Shown: positions 8,579 to 18,533, counted from the first letter of the stretch. The stretch is DNA of 64,000 bases from DATKQY01 sp035532475 (GCA_035532475.1 DATKQY010000056.1:1-64000), one strand, 5' to 3'. Numbers and translations: made by a program. The notes: generated by a model from the sequence alone, not told the origin.

Positions 8579-9876
8579 GTGTCCTCCTCGGGGATGCCGT
8601 AGGCGCGGGCGACGAGCTGGAGGGGGTGGACCGGCCGGCTCCCCGTCTCCTGGAGGATCGCCGTGTTCGCCAGATGGCAGTCGCCGCAGATCGCCTCGGC
8701 TCCCGCCGCCTGGAGCTCGCGCACGAGCGGGCGCGCCACCTTGCGGGCGAGCTCGTAGTTCTCCTCGCGGTAGCCCCAGGTGCCGTCGATGCCCGAGCAG
8801 CGCTCGACGAGGGTGACCGTCGCGCCGGTGAGCTGGATCAGGTCGCGGCCCCGGAAGCCGACGTTCTGGGCCCGCAGGTGGCAGGCGAGGTGGTAGGCGA
8901 CCTTCTCGGGGACGGGCCCGGTGAAGTCGGTGTCGATCGCGCCGCCCTCGCGCCGGTGCATGTTCACCAGATACTCGGCGGCGTCGAAGGTGTGCGAGGC
9001 GACCAGCTCGGCGTCGGGACCTGCCGCGTAGATCGGGTAGTCCCTGCGGATGACGTAGCCGCACGTCGGCTGGGCGACGATGACGTCGCGCCCGGCGCGC
9101 ACCTCCCGGGCCAGCGCGGCGACGTTGCGCCTCGCGGCCGCGCTGAAGTGCTCGACGTCGCCGCCGTGGAGCCACGGCGCCCCGCAGCAACGCGTGCCCT
9201 CCGGCAGCGAGCAGGCGATCTCGTTGCGCTCGTAGACGCGCACGAGGTCCTTCGCGATCGCGGGCTCCATGTACTCGACGAAGCACGTCGGAAAGACCGT
9301 CACCTCGGCGCGGGGCGCCTCCAGGGCGGCCGGGCGGCGGCGCTTGAACCAGGTGGTGAAGCGCTGGCGCGCGTAGGGCGGGAGCAGGCGCTCGGCGTGG
9401 ATGCCGGCGGTCGCCTGCATGATCTTGCGGGGCAGCGATCCCGGCTTGCCGGTGAGGGCGTTCACGAGCGGCGCCGCCGCCGACGACACGGCGCCGACCA
9501 GATCGGTGCGCGCGAGCACCTGGTCGGCCACCTTCTCGCTGCGGGTGCCGGCGTGCTCGGCGTGGCGCACGGCGTGCGCGCGCATCATGAGCCGGGGGAA
9601 GTCGAGCTCCCACTCGTGCGGCGGGACGTAGGGGCACTTCACGTAGCAGAGCTTGCACTGGTAGCACTCGTCCACGACCTTGTCCTGCTCGGCAGGGGTG
9701 AGCGCCGACACGTCCCCGTCGTTGGCGTCGATGAAGTCGAACATCGTCGGGAACGACGGGCAGAGGTTGAAGCAGAGCCGACAGCCGTGACAGAGGTCGT
9801 AGACGCGCTCGAGCTCGTGGCGCAGGTCATCTTCGACCAGGTACTTCGGGTGGGCTGGGTCGTAGGTCGTCGTCAT
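8575..9876 (-). CDS. Fe-S oxidoreductase with two ferredoxin clusters and CCG domains (HdrB/GlpC-like)
   Basis: The 433-residue protein has two 4Fe-4S ferredoxin motifs near the N-terminus: C29/C32/C35/C39 (CHGCRLCFNLCP) and C71/C74/C77/C81 (CYQCKLCYVKCP). The C-terminal half has two cysteine-rich CCG modules of the heterodisulfide-reductase/GlpC type: CFVEYMEP with RCCGAPWLHGG, and HLACHLRAQ with CGDCHLAN. It starts at ATG 9876, which has a modest GAAGG site. It lies between a rubrerythrin gene and a DUF3501 gene on the same strand. I infer that it passes electrons to or from the rubrerythrin or an associated redox partner. It is not a GlpC paired with GlpA/B, since those genes are absent nearby. 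Confidence 0.85.
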   Translation of the reverse strand: MTTTYDPAHPKYLVEDDLRHELERVYDLCHGCRLCFNLCPSFPTMFDFIDANDGDVSALTPAEQDKVVDECYQCKLCYVKCPYVPPHEWELDFPRLMMRAHAVRHAEHAGTRSEKVADQVLARTDLVGAVSSAAAPLVNALTGKPGSLPRKIMQATAGIHAERLLPPYARQRFTTWFKRRRPAALEAPRAEVTVFPTCFVEYMEPAIAKDLVRVYERNEIACSLPEGTRCCGAPWLHGGDVEHFSAAARRNVAALAREVRAGRDVIVAQPTCGYVIRRDYPIYAAGPDAELVASHTFDAAEYLVNMHRREGGAIDTDFTGPVPEKVAYHLACHLRAQNVGFRGRDLIQLTGATVTLVERCSGIDGTWGYREENYELARKVARPLVRELQAAGAEAICGDCHLANTAILQETGSRPVHPLQLVARAYGIPEEDT

Positions 9877-10047
9877 TCGCTCGCCTTCACGCTCTGTTCC
9901 CGGGTCGGCGGGACCGTGCTCCCCCGTGCCCGGTGACCCCCGCGCCACGTCCGCGGGCGGCGACCGGGCGGACGGCGCGACTCCGCGGGATCGCGCCGTC
10001 ACGTCCGATGTCGGGGCCTGGATCAGCCCCGGCGCCTGCAGCGATGC

Positions 10048-10467
<420 letters not shown>

Positions 10468-10524
10468 GACTGCTCCCTTCTGGCCGCCGCCCTCCGGCGT
10501 GCAGCTCGTCAACTCACTCCAACT

Positions 10525-10539
10525 TTAGGCTAATTCTAA
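10525..10539. promoter_or_regulatory. candidate metal-regulator box upstream of the rubrerythrin gene
   Basis: TTAGGCTAATTCTAA lies about 58 bases upstream of the rubrerythrin GTG in an otherwise GC-rich gap. Its first nine bases match the core of the DtxR/IdeR iron box (TTAGGTTAGGCTAACCTAA), and the TTAG...CTAA ends form an inverted repeat. The overall match is partial, with a one-base difference in spacing. The AT-rich tract could equally be the -10 region of the minus-strand promoter. Confidence 0.3.
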
Positions 10540-10751
10540 TCTATGCGATCCGGTCCTGCACCCTCGCCCTTCGGTTCGCCGGTGCGTCGCCCGGCGGGCC
10601 CGCGCAGCGCTCCTCGTCGCACGACCGACCCTATGGCAGGCTATGGCGCCGTGCGGAGCCCCACGTCATCGCCGACACGCGCTCGCCGCGCTCGCCATGC
10701 TCGCGCGGCGCCGCGGACCCTGCCCCGGCGCGGCGACAGGACGGCCAGACG

Positions 10752-12191
10752 GTGAGCGTCCTCGTCGTCGACGTCGGCACGAGCGGCGTCCGGGCCACCC
10801 TCGTGCGGCCCGACGCCTCGATCGGGGAGGTCCACCACCTCCCCGTTCCAGCGTCGAGGCCGGCACCTGGCGTGGTCGAGCTCGACGCGGGCGCGCTCGC
10901 CGAGGCGGCGCTCGCGGTCGCCTCGGCGGCCCTCGCCGGCGAGGGGGGCGTGCGCGCCGTCGGCATCGCCGCCCAGCGCGCCTCGGCGATCGTCTGGGAA
11001 CGCTCGACCGGCCGGCCCGTCGCCCCGGGCATCGGATGGCAGGACCTGCGCACGACGGGACAGTGCCTGCTGCTGCGCCCACAGGGCCTGCGGCTCTCGC
11101 CGAACCAGTCGGCGACGAAGCTCGCGTTCCTCCTCGACCTGCACGATCCCCGACGCGAGCGTGATCTCTGCTTCGGCACGGTCGAGTCATGGATCGCGTG
11201 GACGCTGTCGAGCGGCACCGTCCACGTCACCGACGCGACGAATGCCGGCGTCACCGGCCTCGTGCTGCCCGACGGCTCGGACTGGGACGAGGCGGTGCTC
11301 GAGGTGCTGCGCATCCCGGCGCGCGTCCTGCCGCGGATCGTCGACTCGAGCGGCGTGGTGGGCGACGCCGCGGCGCTCCCGGGCGCGCCGCCGATCGCCG
11401 GGCTCGTCGGCGACCAGCAGGCCTCGCTCATCGGTCAGGGATGCCTGCGCCCCGGCGACGCGAAGGCCACGTTCGGCTCCGGCGGGATGCTCGACTGCTG
11501 CACCGAGGAGCGCCCGAGCTTTGCCGTGCGGGGCGAGGCCGGTACCTTCCCGATCATCGCCTGGCAGGCGGGCGGGGTGCGGCACTGGGGCCTCGAGGCG
11601 ATCATGCTCTCCGCCGGCAGCTGCGTGGAGTGGCTGCGCGACGGTCTGCAGCTGCTCACGAGCGTCGCCGAGTCCGACGCCCTCGCGGCCTCGGTGCCCG
11701 ACGCCGGCGGTGCGCTCTTCGTCCCGGCCCTCGCCGGCCTCGGCACGCCGCGGTGGGACTTCGGTGCACGCGGCGCCCTCGTCGGGCTCGACGGCTCGAC
11801 GACACGCGCCCAGGTGGTGCGTGCCGTGCTCGAGGGCGTGGCCCAGCGCGGCGCCGACCTGCTCGAGGCGGCGGAGGCCGACAGCGGCCTTCGCGTCGAC
11901 GAGCTCCGAGTCGACGGCGGCATGAGCACGAACGCGACGTTCGTGCGCCTGCTCGCCTCGGCGATCGGCCGGCCGGTCGAGCTCGCCGAGCTCGTCGAGG
12001 CGACGACGCTCGGCGCCGCCTTCCTCGCCGGCGCGGCCGTCGGCACGTGGGCCGCGCTCGACGAGGCGGCGACACACCTCAAACCGCGTGCCGTCGTCGA
12101 GCCCTCCGGGCGGCTCGACCGCGAGCGGTGGCTCGAGGCCCGCGAGCGGGCGCTGCGGACCGTGCCGGCCCTCTCGGCTCTCGAGTTCTGA
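10752..12191 (+). CDS. FGGY-family carbohydrate kinase, glycerol-kinase-like
   Basis: A 479-residue actin-fold sugar kinase that phosphorylates a polyol or sugar with ATP. The N-terminal phosphate-1 motif is VDVGTSGVRA. The central GDQQASLIGQG...DAKATFGSGGMLD segment is closest to glycerol kinase, whose GDQQAAL and AKxTYGTG segments are conserved. The C-terminal ADP-binding region VDGGMSTNATFVRLLAS is also clear. Glycerol kinase is the best guess, but xylulo- or other FGGY kinases cannot be excluded, and no glycerol uptake or dehydrogenase genes are adjacent. It starts at GTG and converges on the reductase gene. Confidence 0.82.
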   Translation: MSVLVVDVGTSGVRATLVRPDASIGEVHHLPVPASRPAPGVVELDAGALAEAALAVASAALAGEGGVRAVGIAAQRASAIVWERSTGRPVAPGIGWQDLRTTGQCLLLRPQGLRLSPNQSATKLAFLLDLHDPRRERDLCFGTVESWIAWTLSSGTVHVTDATNAGVTGLVLPDGSDWDEAVLEVLRIPARVLPRIVDSSGVVGDAAALPGAPPIAGLVGDQQASLIGQGCLRPGDAKATFGSGGMLDCCTEERPSFAVRGEAGTFPIIAWQAGGVRHWGLEAIMLSAGSCVEWLRDGLQLLTSVAESDALAASVPDAGGALFVPALAGLGTPRWDFGARGALVGLDGSTTRAQVVRAVLEGVAQRGADLLEAAEADSGLRVDELRVDGGMSTNATFVRLLASAIGRPVELAELVEATTLGAAFLAGAAVGTWAALDEAATHLKPRAVVEPSGRLDRERWLEARERALRTVPALSALEF

Positions 12192-12193
12192 GC

Positions 12194-12209
12194 GGCGCCG
12201 GGCGGCGCC
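12194..12209. terminator. possible bidirectional terminator hairpin
   Basis: GGCGCC-GGGC-GGCGCC fills the 21-base gap between two convergent stop codons (kinase at 12191, reductase at 12213). It can form a 6-bp hairpin on either strand but has no T tract, so it is a weak call. Confidence 0.25.
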
Positions 12210-12212
12210 CGC

Positions 12213-13451
12213 TCAGCCGGGGCGGTGCTGCAGCGCCTCGTCGAACGCGGCGCCCCGCTCGACGAGGGGGCGGAACGCCATGAGCTGGCGGGGCCGGCCG
12301 ACGCCGAGCGCCGCGCTGAGGCGCCCGGCACGCCCGTAGAGGGCGACGAAGCGCCGCTCGGCGAGCGAGCCCTCCACGACGCGCACCTCGTCGTCCGGGC
12401 CGGGCAGGCCGATCGCCTGGAGCTTCACGTCGTAGTGATCCGACCAGAAGTACGGCACCGGCCCGAACGCGCTGCGCTCCCCCGGGGCGGCCAGCAGGCT
12501 CGCCCCGGCGTGCACACCCTGCTCGGAGGCGTTCGTCCAGTGCTCGAGACGGATCGGGCGTCCACCGGCCGGTCCGTGCGCGTACGGCCAGCGCGCCACG
12601 TCGCCTGCCGCGACGACGCCGGGCGCGGCGACGAGGGCGCTGTCGCAGACGACCCCGTCGTCGAGCACGAGCCCCGAGCCCGCCAGCCAGCCGGTCTCGG
12701 GGACGACGCCGATCGCGACGAGGACGACGTCGGCCGGGACGACGGCGCCGTCGTCGAGGCGCACGCCCTCGACGCGCGCCGCGCCCAGGAGCGCGCGCAC
12801 CGATCGGCCGCAGACGACCTGCACGCCGTGATCGCGATGCAACCCGGCGAGCGCCTCGCCGACGAGGGGACCGACCGCACGGGAGAGCGGCGCCGGGAGC
12901 GGCTCGATCACGGTCACCTCGCTCCCGAGGCCCCGCGCGGTGGCCGCGACCTCCATGCCGAGGAAGCCACCGCCAACGACCGCGAGCCGGGCTCCCTCGC
13001 GCGCCAGGCGCTCGTGCAGCGCCGTCGCGTCGTCGAGGCTGCGCACGGTGACGACGCCGTCGAGCTCCCCCGCGTCGCGAAGCCTCCTCGGCGTCGCGCC
13101 CGTGGCGATGACGAGCCCGTCGAAACGCACCTCCTCGCCCCCCTCCACCAGGACGGTGCGGCGCTCGAGGTCGAGCCCCCGGGCCGCGGTGCCGAGGTGC
13201 AGCTCGAGACCGAGCGCGTCGAGCTTGTCCCTGGCGATGAGCGCGAGGCGATCGCGGTCCCACGCGCCGGCGAGGTACTGCTTCGACAGCGGCGGGCGAT
13301 CGTAGGGAAGGTGGCGCTCGGCCCCCAACACCACGATCGCGCCCTCGAAGCCGTGCCGACGGAGCGACTCGCAGGCTCGCAGGCCGGCGAGCGAGCCACC
13401 TGCGACGACGATGCGCTCGAGCGCGGGGCGCCCCCCGCTGCGAGCCGTCAC
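12213..13451 (-). CDS. FAD/NAD(P)-dependent ferredoxin reductase-type oxidoreductase
   Basis: A 412-residue two-dinucleotide-binding-domain flavoprotein. The first Rossmann motif VVAGGSLAGLRACESLRRHG binds FAD, and ERHLPYDRPPLSKQYLAG is the signature of rubredoxin/ferredoxin reductases of oxygenase systems. The second motif AVVGGGFLGMEVAATARGLG binds NAD(P)H, and GVVAAGDVARWP is the second FAD site. The C-terminal part has the reductase-type WTNASEQG segment. The start is GTG 13451, eleven bases after the stop of the ACT-domain gene. It probably reduces a ferredoxin or rubredoxin; no oxygenase is nearby, so the partner is unknown. Confidence 0.85.
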   Translation of the reverse strand: MTARSGGRPALERIVVAGGSLAGLRACESLRRHGFEGAIVVLGAERHLPYDRPPLSKQYLAGAWDRDRLALIARDKLDALGLELHLGTAARGLDLERRTVLVEGGEEVRFDGLVIATGATPRRLRDAGELDGVVTVRSLDDATALHERLAREGARLAVVGGGFLGMEVAATARGLGSEVTVIEPLPAPLSRAVGPLVGEALAGLHRDHGVQVVCGRSVRALLGAARVEGVRLDDGAVVPADVVLVAIGVVPETGWLAGSGLVLDDGVVCDSALVAAPGVVAAGDVARWPYAHGPAGGRPIRLEHWTNASEQGVHAGASLLAAPGERSAFGPVPYFWSDHYDVKLQAIGLPGPDDEVRVVEGSLAERRFVALYGRAGRLSAALGVGRPRQLMAFRPLVERGAAFDEALQHRPG

Positions 13452-13461
13452 CGGGCGCCGC

Positions 13462-14007
13462 TCAGCGCGACTCGGGGGCGGCCGGCGCCACGGTGCACTC
13501 GACGCCGAGCTCACCCGCCGCGACGGCCAGGCGGCCCGCCAAGGAGTCGCCGCCGCGCCCGGGTGCCAGGTCGACGCCGAGCGACATCACACAGCTCGGT
13601 CCCTCGGACCCGAGCACCGTCCGGCTGAGCACGTCGACGATGTTGCCGCCCGCCGCGGCGATCTCGGTCGCGACACGCGCGAGCGTGCCCGGTCGGTCGG
13701 CACCGTGGACCGAGACGACGACGGACTCTCCCGCCTCGTCGCCGGCCCCCCATCCGTCGTCGGCGGGCAACGGCCGCACGACGACGAGCACATCCAGCTC
13801 CTCGGCGATCGGCTCGAGGGCGCGCTCGATGTGGGTCCCGTCGTCGATGCCGGGCGCCTCCAGCACGATCATCACCGCGAACTGCCGGTGGAGGATGGTC
13901 ATCCGCGAGTCGATCAGGTTGCACCCGATGCCGGCGAGCGAACCCGTCAGCGCGGCGACGATCCCCGGGCGGTCCCGTCCGATGGCGTGGAGCGAGAACC
14001 CGGCCAC
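13462..14007 (-). CDS. double-ACT-domain regulatory protein (GcvR-like)
   Basis: A 181-residue protein made of two ACT domains: 'FSLHAIGRDRPGIVAALTG' (about 4-22) and 'VVVSVHGADRPGTLARVA' (about 96-113). The conserved D-R-P-G turns that bind amino acids in glycine-cleavage repressor-type proteins are intact. It has no DNA-binding domain and may act by sensing an amino acid and binding a partner. It sits between xseB and the flavoprotein gene on the same strand. GcvR itself is proteobacterial, so the name describes the architecture only. Confidence 0.78.
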   Translation of the reverse strand: MAGFSLHAIGRDRPGIVAALTGSLAGIGCNLIDSRMTILHRQFAVMIVLEAPGIDDGTHIERALEPIAEELDVLVVVRPLPADDGWGAGDEAGESVVVSVHGADRPGTLARVATEIAAAGGNIVDVLSRTVLGSEGPSCVMSLGVDLAPGRGGDSLAGRLAVAAGELGVECTVAPAAPESR

Positions 14008-14034
14008 GGTCGAAGGCTACCGGGCTCGCGCGAG

Positions 14035-14313
14035 TCAGGCCTCGTCGGTCCGGGCCGCGCCGTCGTCGGATGCGACCGCGTCGAGGCGGGGCATCAACGC
14101 GTCGACGCGCTCGCGCGCGCCGCGGATCCGCCGGTCGAGCTCCTCGACGATGTCGATCGCCCGGCGAAAGCGCGCCTCGAGGAGGTCCACGTCGACCAGT
14201 CCCTGGTCGAGCTCGCGGATGATGACGTCGAGCTCGGCCGACGCCTCGGCGTAGCTCAGCTCGGCGACGGGCGGCACGCCTGCGGCCCCCCCGACCCGCT
14301 CTTCCTCGCTCAC
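14035..14313 (-). CDS. xseB: exodeoxyribonuclease VII small subunit
   Basis: A 92-residue protein whose core LSYAEASAELDVIIRELDQG and the following coiled helix match XseB, the small subunit that multimerises on XseA in the single-strand exonuclease VII. It starts at GTG 14313 with GAGGAGG upstream and overlaps the end of xseA by four bases, so the two subunits are translationally coupled as usual. The C-terminus carries an acidic tail. Confidence 0.92.
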   Translation of the reverse strand: MSEEERVGGAAGVPPVAELSYAEASAELDVIIRELDQGLVDVDLLEARFRRAIDIVEELDRRIRGARERVDALMPRLDAVASDDGAARTDEA

Positions 14314-16178
14314 GTGCTGCCTCCTCGGTCCGCTTCGCCACCGCCCGGGTCGTCCCAGACCCCGCCGTCCGGGCGCATTGACGGAACGGTCACGATCGCC
14401 GACTCGACGCGAGACACGGCCTCACCATCGGCGAGCCTGGTCGTCAGCCGGTCCCCCACCGACAGCTCGGCAACCGAGCGGACGAGCCGACCGGAGGAGT
14501 CGCGGGTCAGCGACCATCCCCGCTCGAGCTGGCGCCGGGGGTCGTAGGCGCCGAGCACCTGCTGTCGCCGGTGCACCTCCTGGGTCTGCTGCACGACGAG
14601 GCGCCGGCCGCAGCCGCCGAGCGCCCGGGCGCGCGCTGCCAGGACCGCGGTCTCGCGGCCGAGGCTCGAGCCGACGCCGCGCGCCACGACCGAGCGCGCC
14701 ACGCGCAGACCGTCGGACCTGCGATCGAGCTGGTGCCTGGCCGCCCGCGCGAGCGCGCCCCGGCCGCCCTCGACGCGGTGCTCCGCCCCGTCGAGGCGGG
14801 CACGGGCGAGGCCGGCGAGCACGCCCAGGCGCTCCCCGATCCCGTCCCAGTACGCTGCGACCTGGGCCACGACGGCCTCGCCGCACGCGGTCGGCGTGAT
14901 CAGCGCCCGCTGCGCCACCTCGTCGGCGACTGAGCGGTCGCCGGTGTGGCCGATGCCGGTCCACACCGGGAACGGGGCCAGCGCGATCGCCCGGGCCACC
15001 TCCTCGCTGTCGAAGGCGGCCAGGTCCCCACGAGCGCCCCCGCCCCGGACGACGACGGCGAGGTCGGGCGCGAAGACGGCGAGACGCCGAAGTGCCGCCG
15101 CAACCTGTGTCGGGGCATCCGGCCCCTGCACGAGGCAGCGCTCGAGGTGGACCTCGAACGCGAAGCCGCTCCGGGCGAGCTGGCCGGTGAAGTCGCGGTG
15201 CGCCTCAGAGCCCGGGCTCGTGACGACGCCGAGCCGCAAGGGCACGAGCGGCAACCGGAGCCGGCGGTTCGCGTCGAGCAGGTCCTCGGCGGCCAAGGCG
15301 GCGAGCAGGCGGTGGCGGGCTGCGGCGATGCCGCCGAGGAGCGCCTCGACGTCGAGCGCGGTCAAGGTGAAGCGCAGCTTGCTCCCGCCCTCCCAGACCG
15401 AGACCCGGCCGCGCACGCGCACGACCCGGCCGACCTCCAAGCTGACGCCCGCCTCCGCGAGGGCGAGCTCGACGGGTGGCCAGTCGCGCGCCCAGCAGAC
15501 GACCTCGAGCTGCTGAGCCGCCGCGCGTCCGCCGACGGACGCCCCCTCGTCGGCGAGCTCGATGTAGTGGTGTCCGCGCGCCTCGCGAAGTCCCCGGATC
15601 TCGCCGGTCACCCAGACCTCGTCGAGGAACTCCCGGGCGAGCGCCCGCTTCACCCGGTCGTAGAACTGGGCGACGGTCAGGGCCTCGTCGGCCTGCTCCG
15701 GCGCGCCGTCCTCGTCGAGCCCGGCGGCGCCGACGCCGGCGGGGACTCGCTCCGCCTCGGCCGCGGTGAACGCCACCGCGCCGACCGCGCGGCCCCCTGC
15801 GGTCACGTCGCTTCCGGCGAGCCCCCGTCCGGACGCAGGACCCGGACCGCGCGGACGGCGGGCGGTGCGCGCCTCGCGTGCGTGCGCGGCGGCGATCACG
15901 TCGTCGACCCGGCGTTGCAGCGCCGCGGCGACCTCGCGCTTGTCCTCGTCGGTGAGGGGCGGTGCCTGGGCTGCCCGCGCCGCGTGCTCGAGTGGCACGC
16001 CTCCGCTGTCCCCGACGTCGGCCTCGCCGGTTCCGGGCGCGTCCTCGTCGCTACCGGCAGGAGGCACCGCCGTCCCCGCTGGAGCAGGCCGAGCCCGACG
16101 GGAGGCCTTCGGGGCGGGGTGGGGTGGGACGGGCGCGTCGTCACCGAAGTCGAAGCGGAGCTCTTCGGACGATCCCAC
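14310..16178 (-). CDS. xseA: exodeoxyribonuclease VII large subunit with long N-terminal extension
   Basis: The catalytic subunit of exonuclease VII, which degrades single-stranded DNA to oligonucleotides. The OB-fold begins at about residue 168 (LTVAQFYDRVKRALAREF; VWVTGEIRGLREARGHHYIEL). It is followed by the catalytic domain with RLGVVTSPGSEAHRDF, VVVRGGGARGDLAAFDSE and FPVWTGIGHTGDRSVADEVA, and the coiled-coil C-terminal part. The first ~165 residues are an Ala/Pro/acid-rich extension absent from ordinary XseA (400-450 residues). The GTG start at 16178 is the first in frame after the rnpB side. Internal starts are possible, so the true N-terminus is uncertain. Confidence 0.9.
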   Translation of the reverse strand: MGSSEELRFDFGDDAPVPPHPAPKASRRARPAPAGTAVPPAGSDEDAPGTGEADVGDSGGVPLEHAARAAQAPPLTDEDKREVAAALQRRVDDVIAAAHAREARTARRPRGPGPASGRGLAGSDVTAGGRAVGAVAFTAAEAERVPAGVGAAGLDEDGAPEQADEALTVAQFYDRVKRALAREFLDEVWVTGEIRGLREARGHHYIELADEGASVGGRAAAQQLEVVCWARDWPPVELALAEAGVSLEVGRVVRVRGRVSVWEGGSKLRFTLTALDVEALLGGIAAARHRLLAALAAEDLLDANRRLRLPLVPLRLGVVTSPGSEAHRDFTGQLARSGFAFEVHLERCLVQGPDAPTQVAAALRRLAVFAPDLAVVVRGGGARGDLAAFDSEEVARAIALAPFPVWTGIGHTGDRSVADEVAQRALITPTACGEAVVAQVAAYWDGIGERLGVLAGLARARLDGAEHRVEGGRGALARAARHQLDRRSDGLRVARSVVARGVGSSLGRETAVLAARARALGGCGRRLVVQQTQEVHRRQQVLGAYDPRRQLERGWSLTRDSSGRLVRSVAELSVGDRLTTRLADGEAVSRVESAIVTVPSMRPDGGVWDDPGGGEADRGGST

Positions 16179-16257
16179 CGGCTCAGGCTACCTGCGCGTT
16201 GTCCCGTCGCCCGTGTCGCACGAACGGCTCCAGGCCCGTACGCGCGAGAATGACCAT

Positions 16258-16618
<361 letters not shown>

Positions 16619-16620
<2 letters not shown>

Positions 16621-16690
16621 AATATAGGGTCTGACCTGCTTGTTCATGGTTCGGTATCGACCGTCTGACACAAATCTGACACAGCGGCTA
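16619..16690. repeat. left attachment region (attL candidate) with integrase arm-type double repeat
   Basis: Starts with CCAATAT at the rnpB end and continues through the integrase stop codon. It contains TCTGACACA-AA-TCTGACACA (16664-16683), two 9-bp direct repeats with an 11-bp period, about one helical turn, typical of arm-binding sites for tyrosine integrases. The whole segment aligns without gaps to 40969-41040, with about three quarters of positions identical. Confidence 0.6.
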
Positions 16691-17750
16691 GAAGCACATG
16701 GTCGACAGCGGCGCGCGTTTGGTCCTCGCTGTCCGGCCACAGGTGGGAGTAGGTGTCGAGCGTCTCGGTGGCGCTCGCGTGCCCGAGACGAGCCTGCACG
16801 ACCTTGACCGACTCGCCGTGTCGGATCAGGAGGCTCGCGTAGTAGTGCCGCAGCGCGTGGAACCCGGTGCCAGCCGGTGCGCCGGCCGCCTTCACGGCGG
16901 GCCGCCACTCGTCGGAGAACCTTGTCCTGCGGATGGGGTCGCCGTCGCTGTTGGTGAACAGGAACCCGAGCGGTCCAACGGGGTTCTGAGCGATGTGAGC
17001 CGCCAGCGCGTCAACGACGACCCGGGGAAGTGGGATGACGCGATAGCTCGCCTGGGTCTTTGGAGGGGCGAGGACCGGACCCGCGCCGGGGAGCAACATG
17101 AGCTGACGATCGACGGTGACCTGTCGCCGTAGGAAGTCGACCCGATCGACCGTCAGGCCGAAGCACTCGCCCTGACGCATCCCCGTACCGGCCGCCAGCA
17201 CGACGAGGGACCGGTAACGATCGGGCACGGCAGCGATGAGCTTCTCGACGACCGCAGTCTCAAGCGGCACGACGCGGTGGACCTCCGCTTTCGGGAGCTT
17301 GATCCCGACCGCAGGACTCGTCGCGATGAGGCGATCTGCGACGGCAGCACGAAGGATCGCAACCACGTACCGGTAGAGCAGCTCGACCGTCGGCGGCTTG
17401 AGCACCCCGGAGCGACCGCGTACCCACGCTTGAATCTCGCTCGGTCGGATCGCCGCGAGCGGGCGATCGCCGAGGTGTGGCAGAACATGTCGACGCAGGT
17501 TCGTCTCCACCTGAGCGGCGGTGCTCGGTCGGTGTACCTGGACCGCACGCCACTGTTCGGCGTACTCGCGAAATGTCGTTCGACCCGCCGCGGGATCGAC
17601 GTAGGCGCCCAGCAACTTGGAGTGCTCGATGCCGGTCAGGAACTGATCGGCATCGATCTTCCGCGCAAAATTGCGCGAGCGCTGGTGCCCGTTCGGGTCG
17701 CGGTATCGAGCTCGCCACGCTCCGCTGGCGTCTCGTCGAATCGAACTCAT
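16644..17750 (-). CDS. int: tyrosine site-specific integrase
   Basis: A 368-residue phage-type integrase. The N-terminal arm-binding region (about 1-55, with RARYRDPNGHQRSR) is followed by the core-binding SAM-like domain (58-150) and the catalytic domain. The catalytic set is complete: R192 (GTGMRQGE), K231, H298 and R301 (FHALRHYYAS), H324 (LGHAS) and Y334 (LDTYSHLWP). ATG 17750 has AGGAGGA upstream. The gene reads toward rnpB, and its 3' end contains the arm-type repeat, so the attachment site adjoins the gene as in many integrative elements. It catalyses insertion next to rnpB and excision with the excisionase. Confidence 0.95.
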   Translation of the reverse strand: MSSIRRDASGAWRARYRDPNGHQRSRNFARKIDADQFLTGIEHSKLLGAYVDPAAGRTTFREYAEQWRAVQVHRPSTAAQVETNLRRHVLPHLGDRPLAAIRPSEIQAWVRGRSGVLKPPTVELLYRYVVAILRAAVADRLIATSPAVGIKLPKAEVHRVVPLETAVVEKLIAAVPDRYRSLVVLAAGTGMRQGECFGLTVDRVDFLRRQVTVDRQLMLLPGAGPVLAPPKTQASYRVIPLPRVVVDALAAHIAQNPVGPLGFLFTNSDGDPIRRTRFSDEWRPAVKAAGAPAGTGFHALRHYYASLLIRHGESVKVVQARLGHASATETLDTYSHLWPDSEDQTRAAVDHVLLAAVSDLCQTVDTEP

Positions 17751-17808
17751 GCAATCCTCCTACCGCCCACTGAAGTTCCCCAGATGCTGCCATGGCGCTC
17801 GGTCGCTA

Positions 17809-18027
17809 TCAGCGGATCGATTCGCGCCTCGCCGGTCTCCGGGCGGCCTCCAGCCACTCCAGCACCTCTTCGAGGTCGAATCGGATGAGATGGCCCCACT
17901 TCACGTAGGGGATCCGCCGTTCGGCGACGAGGCGTCGGATGTGCCGCTCGCCGACGCCGAGGAGCGGCGCCAGCGTCTCGATGTCGACGAGCTCCGGGAA
18001 CCGCAGCTGTCCTGTCTTGTCCGTCAC
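17809..18027 (-). CDS. xis: excisionase-family helix-turn-helix protein
   Basis: A 72-residue MerR-like/excisionase HTH protein. The segment LVDIETLAPLLGVGERHIRRLVAERRIPYVKWGHLIRFDLEEVLEWLEA is the standard helix-turn-helix plus wing of the DNA-binding excisionase family. GTG 18027 is chosen with GAGGAG upstream. It sits 58 bases upstream of int on the same strand, the expected arrangement for a directionality factor that bends DNA at the att site to favour excision. Confidence 0.88.
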   Translation of the reverse strand: MTDKTGQLRFPELVDIETLAPLLGVGERHIRRLVAERRIPYVKWGHLIRFDLEEVLEWLEAARRPARRESIR

Positions 18028-18150
18028 TGCCCACGCTCCTCACTCAGTGCCTGCTCGATGGAGTAAGGGGGCGCGAGTCGGCCGGTTGGCGAAAATCTTC
18101 TCTGGATCTCTCGACCCACCGTGACCGGCAGGGCGCGGCGATCGCTGATG

Positions 18151-18218
18151 CGCCAGGCAGCTGGCGTGCGCGGAGGTGTCGCCCTTGGACAACCAGGACC
18201 TGGCCGGAGCCAGGTCCT
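18151..18218. other. paired hairpins, candidate origin of transfer (oriT)
   Basis: Two perfect inverted repeats lie in the gap between xis and the divergently read relaxase gene: CGCCAG-GCAG-CTGGCG (18151-18166) and AGGACCTGGC-CGGA-GCCAGGTCCT (18195-18218). MobF relaxases nick beside a hairpin near their own gene, so this is the best oriT candidate. No nic consensus is claimed. Confidence 0.4.
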
Positions 18219-18533
18219 GAACGAGGATGGCGTGGGTGGGTTCGCCAGGCCGGCCTCAAGGGTCCGCCACGGCCGCTTCGCGCCCTTGACCCCGGCCCGG
18301 TGGTGGACGGGTCCGAGCGTCATCGACGCACAAGTCGTCGACGACGCCCCGCGCATCTCACGGCCAACGCTCCTTCGTTGCGCTTGGAACCTCGCTCGTC
18401 TCGAGATCCATGACGTGGACCTTGTCCGTCTGCTCGTCCTGAGCACTCCAACCGCGATACGTCGCGCCCCCCTCGACGGCTCTTGCCGTCATGTGCCACT
18501 ATTTACCGCCACGTACCGTTTCGCAGATATCCC

